Below, one piece after another: positions 17,052 to 25,289 of a stretch of 64,000 bases of DNA. Origin of the DNA: Collinsella sp. AF23-4AC (GTDB taxonomy: Bacteria; Actinomycetota; Coriobacteriia; Coriobacteriales; Coriobacteriaceae); the NCBI RefSeq assembly GCF_003462685.1, contig NZ_QRVE01000007.1, positions 29,543-93,542 on the forward strand, read 5' to 3'. Numbering within the stretch: position 1 is the stretch's first letter; every line of letters starts with the position of its first letter. The position numbers and the translations under genes were made by a program. The notes under the pieces are model-generated. The model saw nothing but the letters and a program-made list of their open reading frames with translations, was not told the origin of the DNA and ran no database searches.

Positions 17052-17180
17052 GCTCGCCGGGATGGGCGCGGGGTTTGGTCGATCGCGAGTTCCGCACGAG
17101 CCGGAGAGCACTTAATGTGCTCTCCGTGCGAGCAGGACTGCCCGAGCAGGCGACCAAACCCCGCGCCCATCCCGGCGAGC
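17052..17180. repeat. 129-base palindrome, right flank of the AbiE cassette
   Basis: The outer arms (17052-17081 and 17151-17180) are perfectly complementary over 30 bp, with GCTCGCCGGGATGGGCGCGG at the left end. The centre carries GGAGAGCAC / GTGCTCTCC. The inner part, 17079-17158, is the inverted copy of 14843-14923. It also sits where it could terminate both the AbiE transcript and the convergent isomerase gene. Confidence 0.85.
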
Positions 17181-17197
17181 GCTTTGGGACCGGTGGC

Positions 17198-18130
17198 TTA
17201 CAGGTGCGAGATGATCAGTTCCATCTTGCCTTCGAGGTCGATGGAGGTGACGGTGCTGGGGGCTAGCAGGTGGCTTCCCTTGTGGACGGGGTCGCCGCAG
17301 ACGGTGCCTTCGCCGTCGATGACCGACAGGCACATGAAGGGCCAGCGCTGCTCCAAGGTCTTGCTGCCGTTGACGCGCACGCGATCGACGGTGTAGCAGG
17401 GGTTGGACTCGAGCTCGGTCACGCCGTCGATCTCGGGTGCGGTCACGGTGCCGTCGGTCGGAGCCTGGACATCAAAATCGATGCAGTCGAGGCTCTGCTC
17501 AATGTGCAGAGGGCGAAGCTTGCCGTCGGTGCCGGGGCGGTCGTAGTCGTACAGGCGATAGGTCACATCGCTCGACTGCTGCGTCTCCAAAATGAGCGTG
17601 CCGGTCTTGATGGCGTGCACGGTACCGGAGTCAATCTGGAAAAAGTCGCCCTTGCGGATCGGCAGCATGTTGAGCATGTCGTCCCAGCGGCCGTCCTTGA
17701 TCATCTGTGCGGCCTCGGCGCGATCCTTGGCGCGCTGCCCGACGATAATCGTGGCGCCGGGCTCGCAGTCCAGGACATACCAACACTCGGTTTTGCCCAG
17801 GCTGCCGTTCTCGTGCTCGGCGGCGTACTCGTCGTTGGGATGAATCTGGATCGAAAGATCGTCCTTGGCGTCCAGGATTTTAATGAGCAGCGGGAACTCC
17901 TTGCCCTCGCAGTTGCCAAAGAGCTCACGGTGCTCGGCCCACAGCCACGACAGCGTGTGTCCGGCATACGGGCCCTCCGCAATCTGGCAGTCGCCGTTGG
18001 GGTGGGCCGAGATGGCCCAGCACTCACCGATGGGACCCTCGGGAATGTCGTAACCAAATACGGTTTCGAGCTGGCGGCCGCCCCAGATCTTCTCGTGGAA
18101 GATCGGCGTGAGTTTAATCAAATCGGACAT
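17198..18130 (-). CDS. Class I mannose-6-phosphate isomerase-like protein
   Basis: A 310-residue cupin-type phosphomannose isomerase, interconverting mannose-6-phosphate and fructose-6-phosphate. Zinc ligands are visible in QIHPND, KTECWYVLD and GTVHAI, in the usual order. The start at 18130 is preferred since GGGAG is 7 bases upstream; the ATG at 18136 is too close to it. The gene follows the GntR regulator on the same strand and lies divergent from the GH1 operon, so it may serve the same sugar regulon. Activity on another phosphosugar cannot be excluded. Confidence 0.85.
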   Translation of the reverse strand: MSDLIKLTPIFHEKIWGGRQLETVFGYDIPEGPIGECWAISAHPNGDCQIAEGPYAGHTLSWLWAEHRELFGNCEGKEFPLLIKILDAKDDLSIQIHPNDEYAAEHENGSLGKTECWYVLDCEPGATIIVGQRAKDRAEAAQMIKDGRWDDMLNMLPIRKGDFFQIDSGTVHAIKTGTLILETQQSSDVTYRLYDYDRPGTDGKLRPLHIEQSLDCIDFDVQAPTDGTVTAPEIDGVTELESNPCYTVDRVRVNGSKTLEQRWPFMCLSVIDGEGTVCGDPVHKGSHLLAPSTVTSIDLEGKMELIISHL

Positions 18131-18202
18131 GTGCATACTCCCATAAGGTTGTGCGGGTGCCGCGTAAGACAGCTCAAAACGAGCACCCACCGGATTACAA
18201 AA

Positions 18203-18922
18203 CTAGGCCAGCGTTACGTTGTGTAGCTCAAAGCGGTCGCCTACGTTGTGCGAGATAGAATATTCAAACGCGGTGCCGCTATCCAAGAAGCCAATCTGGT
18301 TGAGTTCGAGCAGGGGAGAGCCGGGTTTGGTATCTAGGCGCTCAGCCTCTTCCTCAGTTGCCGCGACAGCGCGAATGGTGCGATGGAAGCTCGAAATCTT
18401 CAGCCCGCATTGCTCGCGGATAAAGCCGTAGACCGATCCGTACAGGTCCTTCTTTTTAAGGCCACCGATCAGTTCGAGCGGCATATAGGTGTACTCGATG
18501 ACGATGGGCTTCTCGTCGACCTGGCGCACGCGCACGATGTGATAGGCGAAGTCATCCTCGGCCATTCCCAGCTGGGTCGCAACCTCTGCCGGCGGATTGA
18601 CGATCGAGAAATCGTAGACCACCGAGGTCACCTTTTCCCCGCGGTGCTCATACGAAAAGCCCTGGGCACGGTCGTTCTTGCCTTGAAAAAACACCTGGCC
18701 GGGAAGTCCCGCCGTGTCCTTGACGTAGGTACCCGATCCGCGCCGGCTGGTAATAAGGCCTTCTTCGGTAATCTGCTCAATCGCTCGTTTGACGGTGATT
18801 TTGGAAACGCCATAGAGCTCACAGAACTCAACGACGGTGGGCAACTTATCGCCCGGTTTAAGTGCGCCGTCCTCGATGCTTCGACGGATATCTGCAGCTA
18901 TCGCCTCGTATTTGGGAATCAT
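18203..18922 (-). CDS. GntR/HutC-family transcriptional regulator
   Basis: A 239-residue regulator. The winged helix-turn-helix spans about 1-70 (KLPTVVEFCELYGVSKITVK, then RRGSGTYV), and the UTRA effector domain spans about 85-235. UTRA proteins bind phosphosugars or similar ligands. It is divergent from the beta-glucoside operon and 301 bases from its start, so it is the likely regulator of that operon and of itself. An AAGTATACCTACTT dyad and a CTTTCATGAAAG palindrome in the gap are candidate operators. Confidence 0.88.
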   Translation of the reverse strand: MIPKYEAIAADIRRSIEDGALKPGDKLPTVVEFCELYGVSKITVKRAIEQITEEGLITSRRGSGTYVKDTAGLPGQVFFQGKNDRAQGFSYEHRGEKVTSVVYDFSIVNPPAEVATQLGMAEDDFAYHIVRVRQVDEKPIVIEYTYMPLELIGGLKKKDLYGSVYGFIREQCGLKISSFHRTIRAVAATEEEAERLDTKPGSPLLELNQIGFLDSGTAFEYSISHNVGDRFELHNVTLA

Positions 18923-18957
18923 GCAATCCTCCCTTCAAATTTGCGTCGATATATAGA

Positions 18958-19000
18958 AAGTATACCTACTTAAAAAGCATCCATATGGCTTTCATGAAAG
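18958..19000. promoter_or_regulatory. Candidate GntR operators between gntR and bglA
   Basis: AAGTATACCTACTT (18958-18971) is an imperfect dyad lying over a TATACT-like hexamer for the minus-strand gntR gene. CTTTCATGAAAG (18989-19000) is a perfect 12-bp palindrome. Both lie in the divergent control region. Confidence 0.45.
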
Positions 19001-19030
19001 AAGTTCGATAAAGAAAAATGAAAAAGACGC

Positions 19031-19058
19031 TTTACATAGAAAATTAGAGCGCTATAGT
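19031..19058 (+). promoter_or_regulatory. Promoter of the beta-glucoside operon
   Basis: TTTACA and TATAGT are separated by 16 bases. The predicted leader to the bglA start is about 160 nt and contains the hairpin at 19101-19190. Confidence 0.6.
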
Positions 19059-19100
19059 TACAGACAACAAGCGAGATGCATTGGCGTTTCCTTGTACTGT

Positions 19101-19190
19101 TTGGGGACGGCTTTGTTTTGGCGGGTCGGATATCCGGAAAACCGGTGCGCGCCCGCGCCGGATTGCCTGCCAAAGCAAACCCGTCTCCAA
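19101..19190 (+). other. Long hairpin in the bglA leader
   Basis: The arms begin TTGGGGACGG and end CCGTCTCCAA. They pair over roughly 25 positions with a few mismatches, several of them G-U compatible, around a GC-rich tip. It would occupy most of the 5' untranslated region of the operon. Confidence 0.55.
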
Positions 19191-19223
19191 CCGAAAGCTC
19201 TAGATACGAAAGCGAGGACTTTG

Positions 19224-20624
19224 ATGGCTCAGTATCAGCTGCCCAGCGACTTCTTCTTTGGCGCCGCTATGTCCGGCCCGCAGACTGAGGGTCAGTGGAA
19301 CCGGGGAGGCAAGCTCGAGAACCTGTGGGACACCTGGTCCATCCAGGATCTGGGGTCGTTCTATAACTGCGTTGGCTCTTATGCCGGCAATGACTTTATG
19401 GCCAAGTACCAGGAAGACTTTCGCATTTTGAAGGACTTGGGCCTGAATACCTATCGCACTTCCATCCAGTGGAGCCGTCTGCTCGATGCCGACGGCAATC
19501 TTAATGAGGAGGGCGCTGCGTGGTATCACGAGCTGTTCCGCGCCTCTCGCGAGGCCGGCCTGGAGCCGTTTGTCAACTTGTACCACTTTGACATGCCCAC
19601 CTACCTCTTTAACCGTGGTGGCTGGGAGAGCCGTGAGGTCGTCGAGGCTTACGCGCATTACGCCGACGTCGCCTTCCACGAGTTTGGCCAGGAGATTAAG
19701 TACTGGTTCACCTTTAACGAGCCCATCGTCGAGCCCGAACAGCGCTATCAGGAGGGCGTGTGGTTCCCGCAGCTCCACGACTTTAGCCGCGCCCGCACCG
19801 TGCAGTATCACATTTCACTGGCACATGCGCTGGCCGTGGGCAACTATCGTCGCGCCTATGACGAGGGCGCCGTTCGCAGGGATGCCAAGATCGGCATGAT
19901 CAACTGCTTTACCCCGGTCTACACCAAGAATAACCCCAGCGAGGCAGACCTCGAGGCCGTGCGTATGACCAGCGGCATCAATAACCGCTGGTGGCTCGAC
20001 CTCATTACCAAGGGCGAGCTCCCTGCCGACGTGCTCGACAGCCTGGCCGAGGGCGGCGTTAAGCTCCCGTTCCGTGCTGGAGACCAAGAGATTCTCAAGC
20101 AGGGTGTTGTCGACTGGCTCGGTTGCAACTACTACCACCCCACGCGTGTTCAGGCGCCGGCGAGCAAGGTCGACCAGTACGGCCTGCCGCACTTTGCCGA
20201 CGAGTACGTATGGCCCGACGCCGTTATGAACGAGAGCCGCGGCTGGGAGATCTACCCGCAGGGCCTCTACGACTTTGGCATGGACTGCGCCAAGAACTAC
20301 CCCGATCTTGAGTGGTTCGTTTCCGAGAACGGCATCGGCATCATGGACGAATACAAGAACCGTGACGCCGAAGGAACCATTCAGGATGACTACCGTGTCG
20401 ACTTTGTACGTCAGCACCTGGAGTGGGTGGCCAAGGCCATCGACGAGGGCGCCAAGTGCCGCGGATACCATTACTGGGCCGTCATCGATAACTGGTCTTG
20501 GGCTAATGCCTTTAAGAACCGTTACGGTTTTGTCGAGGTTGACCTTATGGACGGCTACAAGCGCCGCCTTAAGAAGTCGGCGGCCTGGCTCAAACAGGTC
20601 GCCACGACCCACGTGGTTGATTAG
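19224..20624 (+). CDS. GH1 6-phospho-beta-glucosidase
   Basis: A 466-residue family 1 glycoside hydrolase that hydrolyses phosphorylated beta-glucosides delivered by a PTS. The acid/base Glu lies in TFNEPIVEP and the nucleophile Glu in VSENGIG. The ATG at 19224 follows GAGGA and gives the normal N-terminus QYQLPSDFFFGAAMSGPQTE. It heads an operon with lactose/cellobiose-family PTS genes, so cellobiose-type or aryl-beta-glucoside phosphates are the likely substrates; 6-phospho-beta-galactosidase activity is an alternative. Confidence 0.93.
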   Translation: MAQYQLPSDFFFGAAMSGPQTEGQWNRGGKLENLWDTWSIQDLGSFYNCVGSYAGNDFMAKYQEDFRILKDLGLNTYRTSIQWSRLLDADGNLNEEGAAWYHELFRASREAGLEPFVNLYHFDMPTYLFNRGGWESREVVEAYAHYADVAFHEFGQEIKYWFTFNEPIVEPEQRYQEGVWFPQLHDFSRARTVQYHISLAHALAVGNYRRAYDEGAVRRDAKIGMINCFTPVYTKNNPSEADLEAVRMTSGINNRWWLDLITKGELPADVLDSLAEGGVKLPFRAGDQEILKQGVVDWLGCNYYHPTRVQAPASKVDQYGLPHFADEYVWPDAVMNESRGWEIYPQGLYDFGMDCAKNYPDLEWFVSENGIGIMDEYKNRDAEGTIQDDYRVDFVRQHLEWVAKAIDEGAKCRGYHYWAVIDNWSWANAFKNRYGFVEVDLMDGYKRRLKKSAAWLKQVATTHVVD

Positions 20625-20744
20625 CGACCGAGCGAACGCCCAGACCGCGCGCCGCCGCGCGCAACACATGGCACATCTGGTGGCAGAGGGCGAAAGGCCA
20701 CCGTGCGCATAGGAAAAGGCCGGATTTGAAAGTTAGGAGCAATC

Positions 20745-22088
20745 ATGGCCAGTGACAACGGAAAGAGCTTCCTCGACAAGTTTGCCGAGGTCTCTGCGAA
20801 GGTGGGAAACCAGGTTCACCTGCGTTCCCTGCGTGACGCCTTCGCGACCATCACGCCGCTCTATATCCTTGCGGGTATCGCGGTTCTTATTAACAACGTC
20901 GTGTTCCCCCTGTTCCCGCTCGATGCGGCGGGTCTTGCCAACCTTCAGACGTGGGGTTCGGCAATTACGCTGGGCACCCTCAACGTCTCTGCCATTATCT
21001 TGGCCGGATTGATTGGCTACAGCCTCGCTAAGAACAAGCGTTTCGATAACCCGCTCGCTTGCGTGGTCGTCGCTATCTCTGCTTTCGTCATCATGATGCC
21101 GCAGCAGGTCACCGCCACGCTTGCCGCCACGAGCCCGCTGCTCACCGACAAGATCACCTCCGCCGAGGTCACGGGCGCCCTTTCGACTACCAACACCGGC
21201 ACCAACGGTCTGTTCTCGGCTATTATCATCGCCCTGCTCTCCGTCTCGCTCTTCATCAGGATTTCTGGCGTCGAGAAGCTCAAGGTTAAGCTGGGCGAGG
21301 GCGTGCCTCCCGCGGTCTCCAACTCCTTCAACGTCATGATCCCGATGCTGCTCAACCTCGCGATCTTCGCTCTTGCCGCAGCCCTGCTCGCCGTGTGCGC
21401 CGGCACCGATCTGTGCACCATCATCTCCACGTGCATCTCCAACCCGCTCAAGAGCATCATGAACGCCGGTCCGTGGGCTGTTATCCTCATCTACACCCTT
21501 GCTAACCTGCTGTTCTGCGTCGGTATTCACCAGTCCACCATCTCTGGCGCTACCGTCGAGCCGATCCTGACCATGCTCATCGTCGACAACATGGCTACCT
21601 TTGCCGCCGGTGGCACCATCCAGCCCGATCACTACATGAACATGCAGATCGTTAACAGCTTCGCCCTCATCGGCGGCTCGGGCTGCACCCTCATGCTCCT
21701 GCTCGACACGCTCCTGTTCTCCAAGAACAAGGCTTCCGAGACCGTTTCCAAGATGGCTATCCTGCCTGGTCTGTTCAACATCAACGAGCCGGTTATCTAC
21801 GGTTACCCCATCGTGTACAACCTGCCGCTCATGATCCCGTTCGTCCTTCTTCCCGACCTGTTCATCGGCATCACCTATGGCCTTACCTGCGCAGGCATCA
21901 TTAGCCCCTGCATCGCCCAGGTGCCCTGGACTATGCCTCCCGTCATCAATGCCCTGCTCGCTACGGGCTTTGACTGGCGCGCCGGCGTGTGGCAGGCTCT
22001 CGAGATTGTCATTGGCATGGCCGTCTACCTGCCCTTTATGAAGATTTCCGAGAAGGCAATCGCCAAGCAGGAGGCTCTCGCCGAGTAG
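20745..22088 (+). CDS. PTS EIIC, lactose/cellobiose family
   Basis: A 447-residue permease with about ten hydrophobic segments. The GLFNINEPVIYGYPIVYNLP segment is the conserved sugar-binding EIIC signature of this family. TTAGGAG precedes the ATG. It forms the membrane channel for the IIB and IIA proteins encoded downstream, and its neighbour bglA indicates beta-glucoside uptake. There is no fused IIB domain. Confidence 0.93.
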   Translation: MASDNGKSFLDKFAEVSAKVGNQVHLRSLRDAFATITPLYILAGIAVLINNVVFPLFPLDAAGLANLQTWGSAITLGTLNVSAIILAGLIGYSLAKNKRFDNPLACVVVAISAFVIMMPQQVTATLAATSPLLTDKITSAEVTGALSTTNTGTNGLFSAIIIALLSVSLFIRISGVEKLKVKLGEGVPPAVSNSFNVMIPMLLNLAIFALAAALLAVCAGTDLCTIISTCISNPLKSIMNAGPWAVILIYTLANLLFCVGIHQSTISGATVEPILTMLIVDNMATFAAGGTIQPDHYMNMQIVNSFALIGGSGCTLMLLLDTLLFSKNKASETVSKMAILPGLFNINEPVIYGYPIVYNLPLMIPFVLLPDLFIGITYGLTCAGIISPCIAQVPWTMPPVINALLATGFDWRAGVWQALEIVIGMAVYLPFMKISEKAIAKQEALAE

Positions 22089-22117
22089 AACGCCTAACGT
22101 TCGTCCCTTTCACCGTT

Positions 22118-22148
22118 GCGGGCACCGGTACGCGGTGCCGGTGCCCGC
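22118..22148 (+). other. Intercistronic hairpin inside the PTS operon
   Basis: GCGGGCACCGG pairs perfectly with CCGGTGCCCGC. No T run follows. Placed between the EIIC and EIIB genes, it could protect the upstream message from 3' decay or reduce read-through, giving different levels of membrane and soluble components. Confidence 0.55.
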
Positions 22149-22248
22149 GGCTCTCTCCCTTGTGTAAAGATGCAGGGGGTGGGCACAATAGCCGCAAGGA
22201 ATAAAACCAGTCGTCGTCTGCGCGCCGCGCAGTTATAAGGAGGAAACC

Positions 22249-22551
22249 ATGAAGAAGATCATGCTCTGCTGCAATGCCGGTATGTCCACGAGCCTGCTGG
22301 TCCAGAAGATGCAGGCCGAGGTTGCAAACCGTGGTCTGGATATTGAGGTCGAGGCTCGTCCCATGAACGAGGCCCACGATCACCTGGGCGAGTGCGACAT
22401 GTTGCTGCTTGGCCCGCAGATCGGCTACACCAAGGGCGATTTTGAGAAGGAGGCCGCCGGTCGTTTCCCGGTCGAGGTCATCAACATGGTCGACTACGGC
22501 CGCATGAACGCTGCCGGCATCATCGACCACTGCGTCAGCGTGATGGGCTAG
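22249..22551 (+). CDS. PTS EIIB, lactose/cellobiose family (first copy)
   Basis: A 100-residue EIIB. The phosphorylated cysteine is in the P-loop-like CNAGMSTSLL motif near the N-terminus (Cys8). AAGGAGG precedes the start. It passes phosphate from EIIA to the incoming sugar. It is followed directly by the EIIA gene. Confidence 0.93.
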   Translation: MKKIMLCCNAGMSTSLLVQKMQAEVANRGLDIEVEARPMNEAHDHLGECDMLLLGPQIGYTKGDFEKEAAGRFPVEVINMVDYGRMNAAGIIDHCVSVMG

Positions 22552-22560
22552 GTGCTCCGC

Positions 22561-22893
22561 ATGGAGGATATGAACGAACTGCAGATGACCTGCTTTGAGA
22601 TCATCAGCTACGTCGGTACCGCCAAGAGCATGTACATCAATGCCGTGCAAAAGGCCAAGGAGGGCGATTTTGACGCCGCCGAGGAGCTTATCAAGCAGGG
22701 CGACGAGGCATATAACGGTGGCCACGATGTTCACATGGGGCTTCTGAAGAAGGAGGCCAACGGCGAGCGTAACGGTGAGGCTCCGTTGATTCTGCTGCAT
22801 GCCGAGGACCAGATGGCCGGCACCGAGACCATGCGCGTCATGGCGACGGAGCTCATCGAGGTTCACAAGCAGCTGCAGGCACTTCAGGCCTAG
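22561..22893 (+). CDS. PTS EIIA, lactose/cellobiose family
   Basis: A 110-residue all-helical EIIA. The active His is in LLHAEDQMAGTETM near residue 83. MTCFEIISYVGTAKSMYINA is the typical first helix. The ATG at 22561 begins 9 bases after the IIB stop; an ATG at 22570 is also possible since GGAGG lies between them, but very close. It works with both IIB proteins of the operon. Confidence 0.9.
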   Translation: MEDMNELQMTCFEIISYVGTAKSMYINAVQKAKEGDFDAAEELIKQGDEAYNGGHDVHMGLLKKEANGERNGEAPLILLHAEDQMAGTETMRVMATELIEVHKQLQALQA

Positions 22894-22952
22894 TCGGCGT
22901 TATCGCCGCGACGGACCGTGCGGTCCAACAGACAACACAGTCCCTTTGACGG

Positions 22953-22986
22953 GCGCCGGGAGTCTCCGCCTCCCGGCGCTATTTTT
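22953..22986 (+). terminator. Terminator after EIIA
   Basis: GCGCCGGGAG pairs with CTCCCGGCGC across a 7-nt loop, followed by TATTTTT. The genes downstream may be read by partial read-through or from their own promoter. Confidence 0.85.
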
Positions 22987-23018
22987 CTATCAAGATTCAG
23001 ATATAGGGGAGGTCGATA

Positions 23019-23702
23019 GTGAGACGGGGAATGGAGTACAACCCGCGTTATTACCAGATGCGCGAGTTTCAGCTCGAGCGCATGCTTGCAATCGTACGCG
23101 CGAACCAGAACGCTAAGCCGGGTGGCGTGGTGTTCTTTGGCGATTCGCTGACGGAGTTTTGCGATGTAGAGCGCTGGTATCCCGGTATTGGCGCCTATAA
23201 CTGCGGCATCGGCGGCGGCACCTCTCAGGAGCTTTTGTGGATGGTCGACGAGGGCGTGGTCAAGTATCGCCCGCGCGCCGTGGTAATTATGGCGGGCACC
23301 AACGACATGGGCAATACCCTCATGGGCTCGCCCAAAGACATAGCCTTCAACATTCGCGAGATCGTGGAAATGATTTTGGGCTGTCTGCCGGCATGCCGCG
23401 TGCTTGTGTGCTCGCCCACACCCTGCATCGAGCGCCTGGAAGGCAGGGCGAGCGGCAAGGATGTGCTGCGCTCTAATGACCTGCTGGGTCGGGTTTTACC
23501 GCAGTGTCGCGATATGATTCGCGATGAACGGGTGGCTTTTGTTGACGTGACGCCTGCGTTTTTTGACGAGGATGGGCGTCAGCGCGAGGAATTGTACCGA
23601 GAGGGCGACGGCCTTCATATCAACGATGATGGCTATCGCGCGCTGACGGGGATTGTGCGTCCCGCGCTCACCGAACTGCTGACAAAGACGGATATGGACT
23701 AG
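23019..23702 (+). CDS. SGNH/GDSL-family hydrolase
   Basis: A 227-residue esterase/lipase-like protein. The four SGNH blocks are visible: FFGDSLTE with the nucleophile Ser, CGIGGGTSQE, MAGTNDMG, and LHINDDGY holding the catalytic Asp/His pair. There is no signal peptide, so it acts in the cytoplasm. The GTG at 23019 follows GGGGAGG. Its position between PTS genes suggests that it removes an acyl (perhaps acetyl) group from an imported sugar; this is inference. Confidence 0.85.
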   Translation: MRRGMEYNPRYYQMREFQLERMLAIVRANQNAKPGGVVFFGDSLTEFCDVERWYPGIGAYNCGIGGGTSQELLWMVDEGVVKYRPRAVVIMAGTNDMGNTLMGSPKDIAFNIREIVEMILGCLPACRVLVCSPTPCIERLEGRASGKDVLRSNDLLGRVLPQCRDMIRDERVAFVDVTPAFFDEDGRQREELYREGDGLHINDDGYRALTGIVRPALTELLTKTDMD

Positions 23703-23711
23703 GAGATAGCT

Positions 23712-24020
23712 ATGAAGAACATTTTGCTTTGTTGCGGCGGCGGCATGTCGACGAGCCTGCTGGTGCAAAAGATGCAGCACGAGGCAGAGGGCCGCGGTTT
23801 GAAGATCGATATCGAGGCGCTGCCGGTGAGCGAGGCATCAGATCATCTGGACGGCGTGGGCGTTCTGCTGCTTGCCCCGCAGGTAGCGTATGCGTGCGTG
23901 AATATCGAGGGCGATCTGGAGCGCGCGGGCGTGAAACTCGTGATGCTCGACATGCTCGATTTTGGTCGCATGAATGCGCCTAAGATCCTTGATCAAGCCA
24001 TTGCTGCGATGGAGGGATAA
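23712..24020 (+). CDS. PTS EIIB, lactose/cellobiose family (second copy)
   Basis: A 102-residue EIIB paralogue of the protein at 22249. The phospho-Cys is in CGGGMSTSLLVQKMQ. It starts 9 bases after the SGNH hydrolase gene, with AGGAGATA upstream, so the two are co-transcribed. No second EIIC or EIIA is present, so it must share partners, which could extend the substrate range or serve regulation. Confidence 0.9.
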   Translation: MKNILLCCGGGMSTSLLVQKMQHEAEGRGLKIDIEALPVSEASDHLDGVGVLLLAPQVAYACVNIEGDLERAGVKLVMLDMLDFGRMNAPKILDQAIAAMEG

Positions 24021-24028
24021 CGCCCCGG

Positions 24029-24071
24029 AACGGCCCGTGCGCGGATGATGAACGCGCGCGGGCCGTTTTTT
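24029..24071 (+). terminator. Terminator after second EIIB
   Basis: ACGGCCCGTGCGC pairs with GCGCGCGGGCCGT, followed by six T. Confidence 0.8.
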
Positions 24072-24208
24072 ATACGAAAGTTGTTTAAACACTTACTAAA
24101 AATGTGCAAGCTTGGCGGCGCGTTTTGTATGCGCGAGCGGTACCATACAGGCAATGTGCGTGTCCGCGATTCTATGCTGCGGACCCAATCCTCGAAAGGT
24201 GGGCTCCC

Positions 24209-25162
24209 ATGGAACCTAAGCAGTATTACATCGGCATTGACGTCGGCGGCACTTCGGTTAAGGAGGGCCTGTTCGACGAGGACGGTAACCTGCTGGCCAA
24301 GGCAAGCGTACCCACGCCGCCCATCGTTGACGCTGCGGGCTTTGCCGCGGTGACCGAGGCTATCGACCAGGTGGTCGCCAAGGCCCAGATTCCGCGCGCC
24401 TTTGTGGCGGGCATTGGCCTGGCAGTTCCGTGCCCCATCCCGGCATCGGGCGATGCCAAGGTCAAGGCCAACATTGCCATTAACCTGCCCGAGCTAAGAG
24501 TCGCCATTCAGGAGCACTGCCCCGACGCGGTTGTTAAATACGAGAACGATGCCAACGCCGCTGCCATGGGCGAGGCTTGGCTCGGTTCCGCCAAGGGCGT
24601 ACAGAACGTGGTGATGGTCACCATTGGTACCGGCGTGGGCGGCGGCGTCATCGTTAACGGCGACGTGGTGTCGGGCGTTGTGGGCGCCGGCGGCGAGATT
24701 GGCCACATGTGCCTGAACCCGGCTGAGGAGCGCACCTGCGGCTGTGGCGGCCATGGCCATCTGGAGCAGTATTCCAGCGCCACCGGCGTGGTGAGCAACT
24801 ACCTTGCCGAGTGCAAGAAGGCGGGTGTCGAGCCCATCGAGCTCACCGGCCCCTCCGATTCCAAGGACGTGTTCCAGGCCTGCCGCGAGGGCGACAAGCT
24901 CGCGCTGGCAGCTGCCGATACCATGGCCGACTATCTCGGCCGCGCCCTGGCGCTCATTGCCAACGTGGTCGACCCCGAGATGTTCCTGATCGGCGGCGGC
25001 GCCTCCGCCTCGGCCGATGTCTACCTCGACAAGGTTCGCGAGCACTTTAAGCAGTACGCGCTTTCCGCCTCGCGCGAGACGCCCATTAAGGTCGCTTCGC
25101 TCGGCAACGACGCCGGCATCATCGGTGCCGCCTACGTAGCCCTGCGCGCCGCCGGTAAATAG
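24209..25162 (+). CDS. ROK-family sugar kinase (glucokinase)
   Basis: A 317-residue ROK kinase that phosphorylates free glucose or a similar hexose. The N-terminal phosphate loop is GIDVGGTSVKEG, the catalytic Asp lies in YENDANAAAMGE, and the zinc site appears as CGCGGHGHLEQY. The ATG at 24209 lies downstream of AAAGG and starts the family fold; upstream in-frame codons are rejected. It follows the beta-glucoside operon, where it could handle the glucose released by the GH1 enzyme. Confidence 0.9.
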   Translation: MEPKQYYIGIDVGGTSVKEGLFDEDGNLLAKASVPTPPIVDAAGFAAVTEAIDQVVAKAQIPRAFVAGIGLAVPCPIPASGDAKVKANIAINLPELRVAIQEHCPDAVVKYENDANAAAMGEAWLGSAKGVQNVVMVTIGTGVGGGVIVNGDVVSGVVGAGGEIGHMCLNPAEERTCGCGGHGHLEQYSSATGVVSNYLAECKKAGVEPIELTGPSDSKDVFQACREGDKLALAAADTMADYLGRALALIANVVDPEMFLIGGGASASADVYLDKVREHFKQYALSASRETPIKVASLGNDAGIIGAAYVALRAAGK

Positions 25163-25289
25163 CTGGTGCAATGTAACCTGTCCCCCGTGCCTGCCCCAAA
25201 ATATGCCGTGCTCCTTCCGTCTGCGAAGGCTCGGCATCGGCGTGCTACCATAGCTACGTCCAAGTACACATATCAAGTGGAGGATATCC

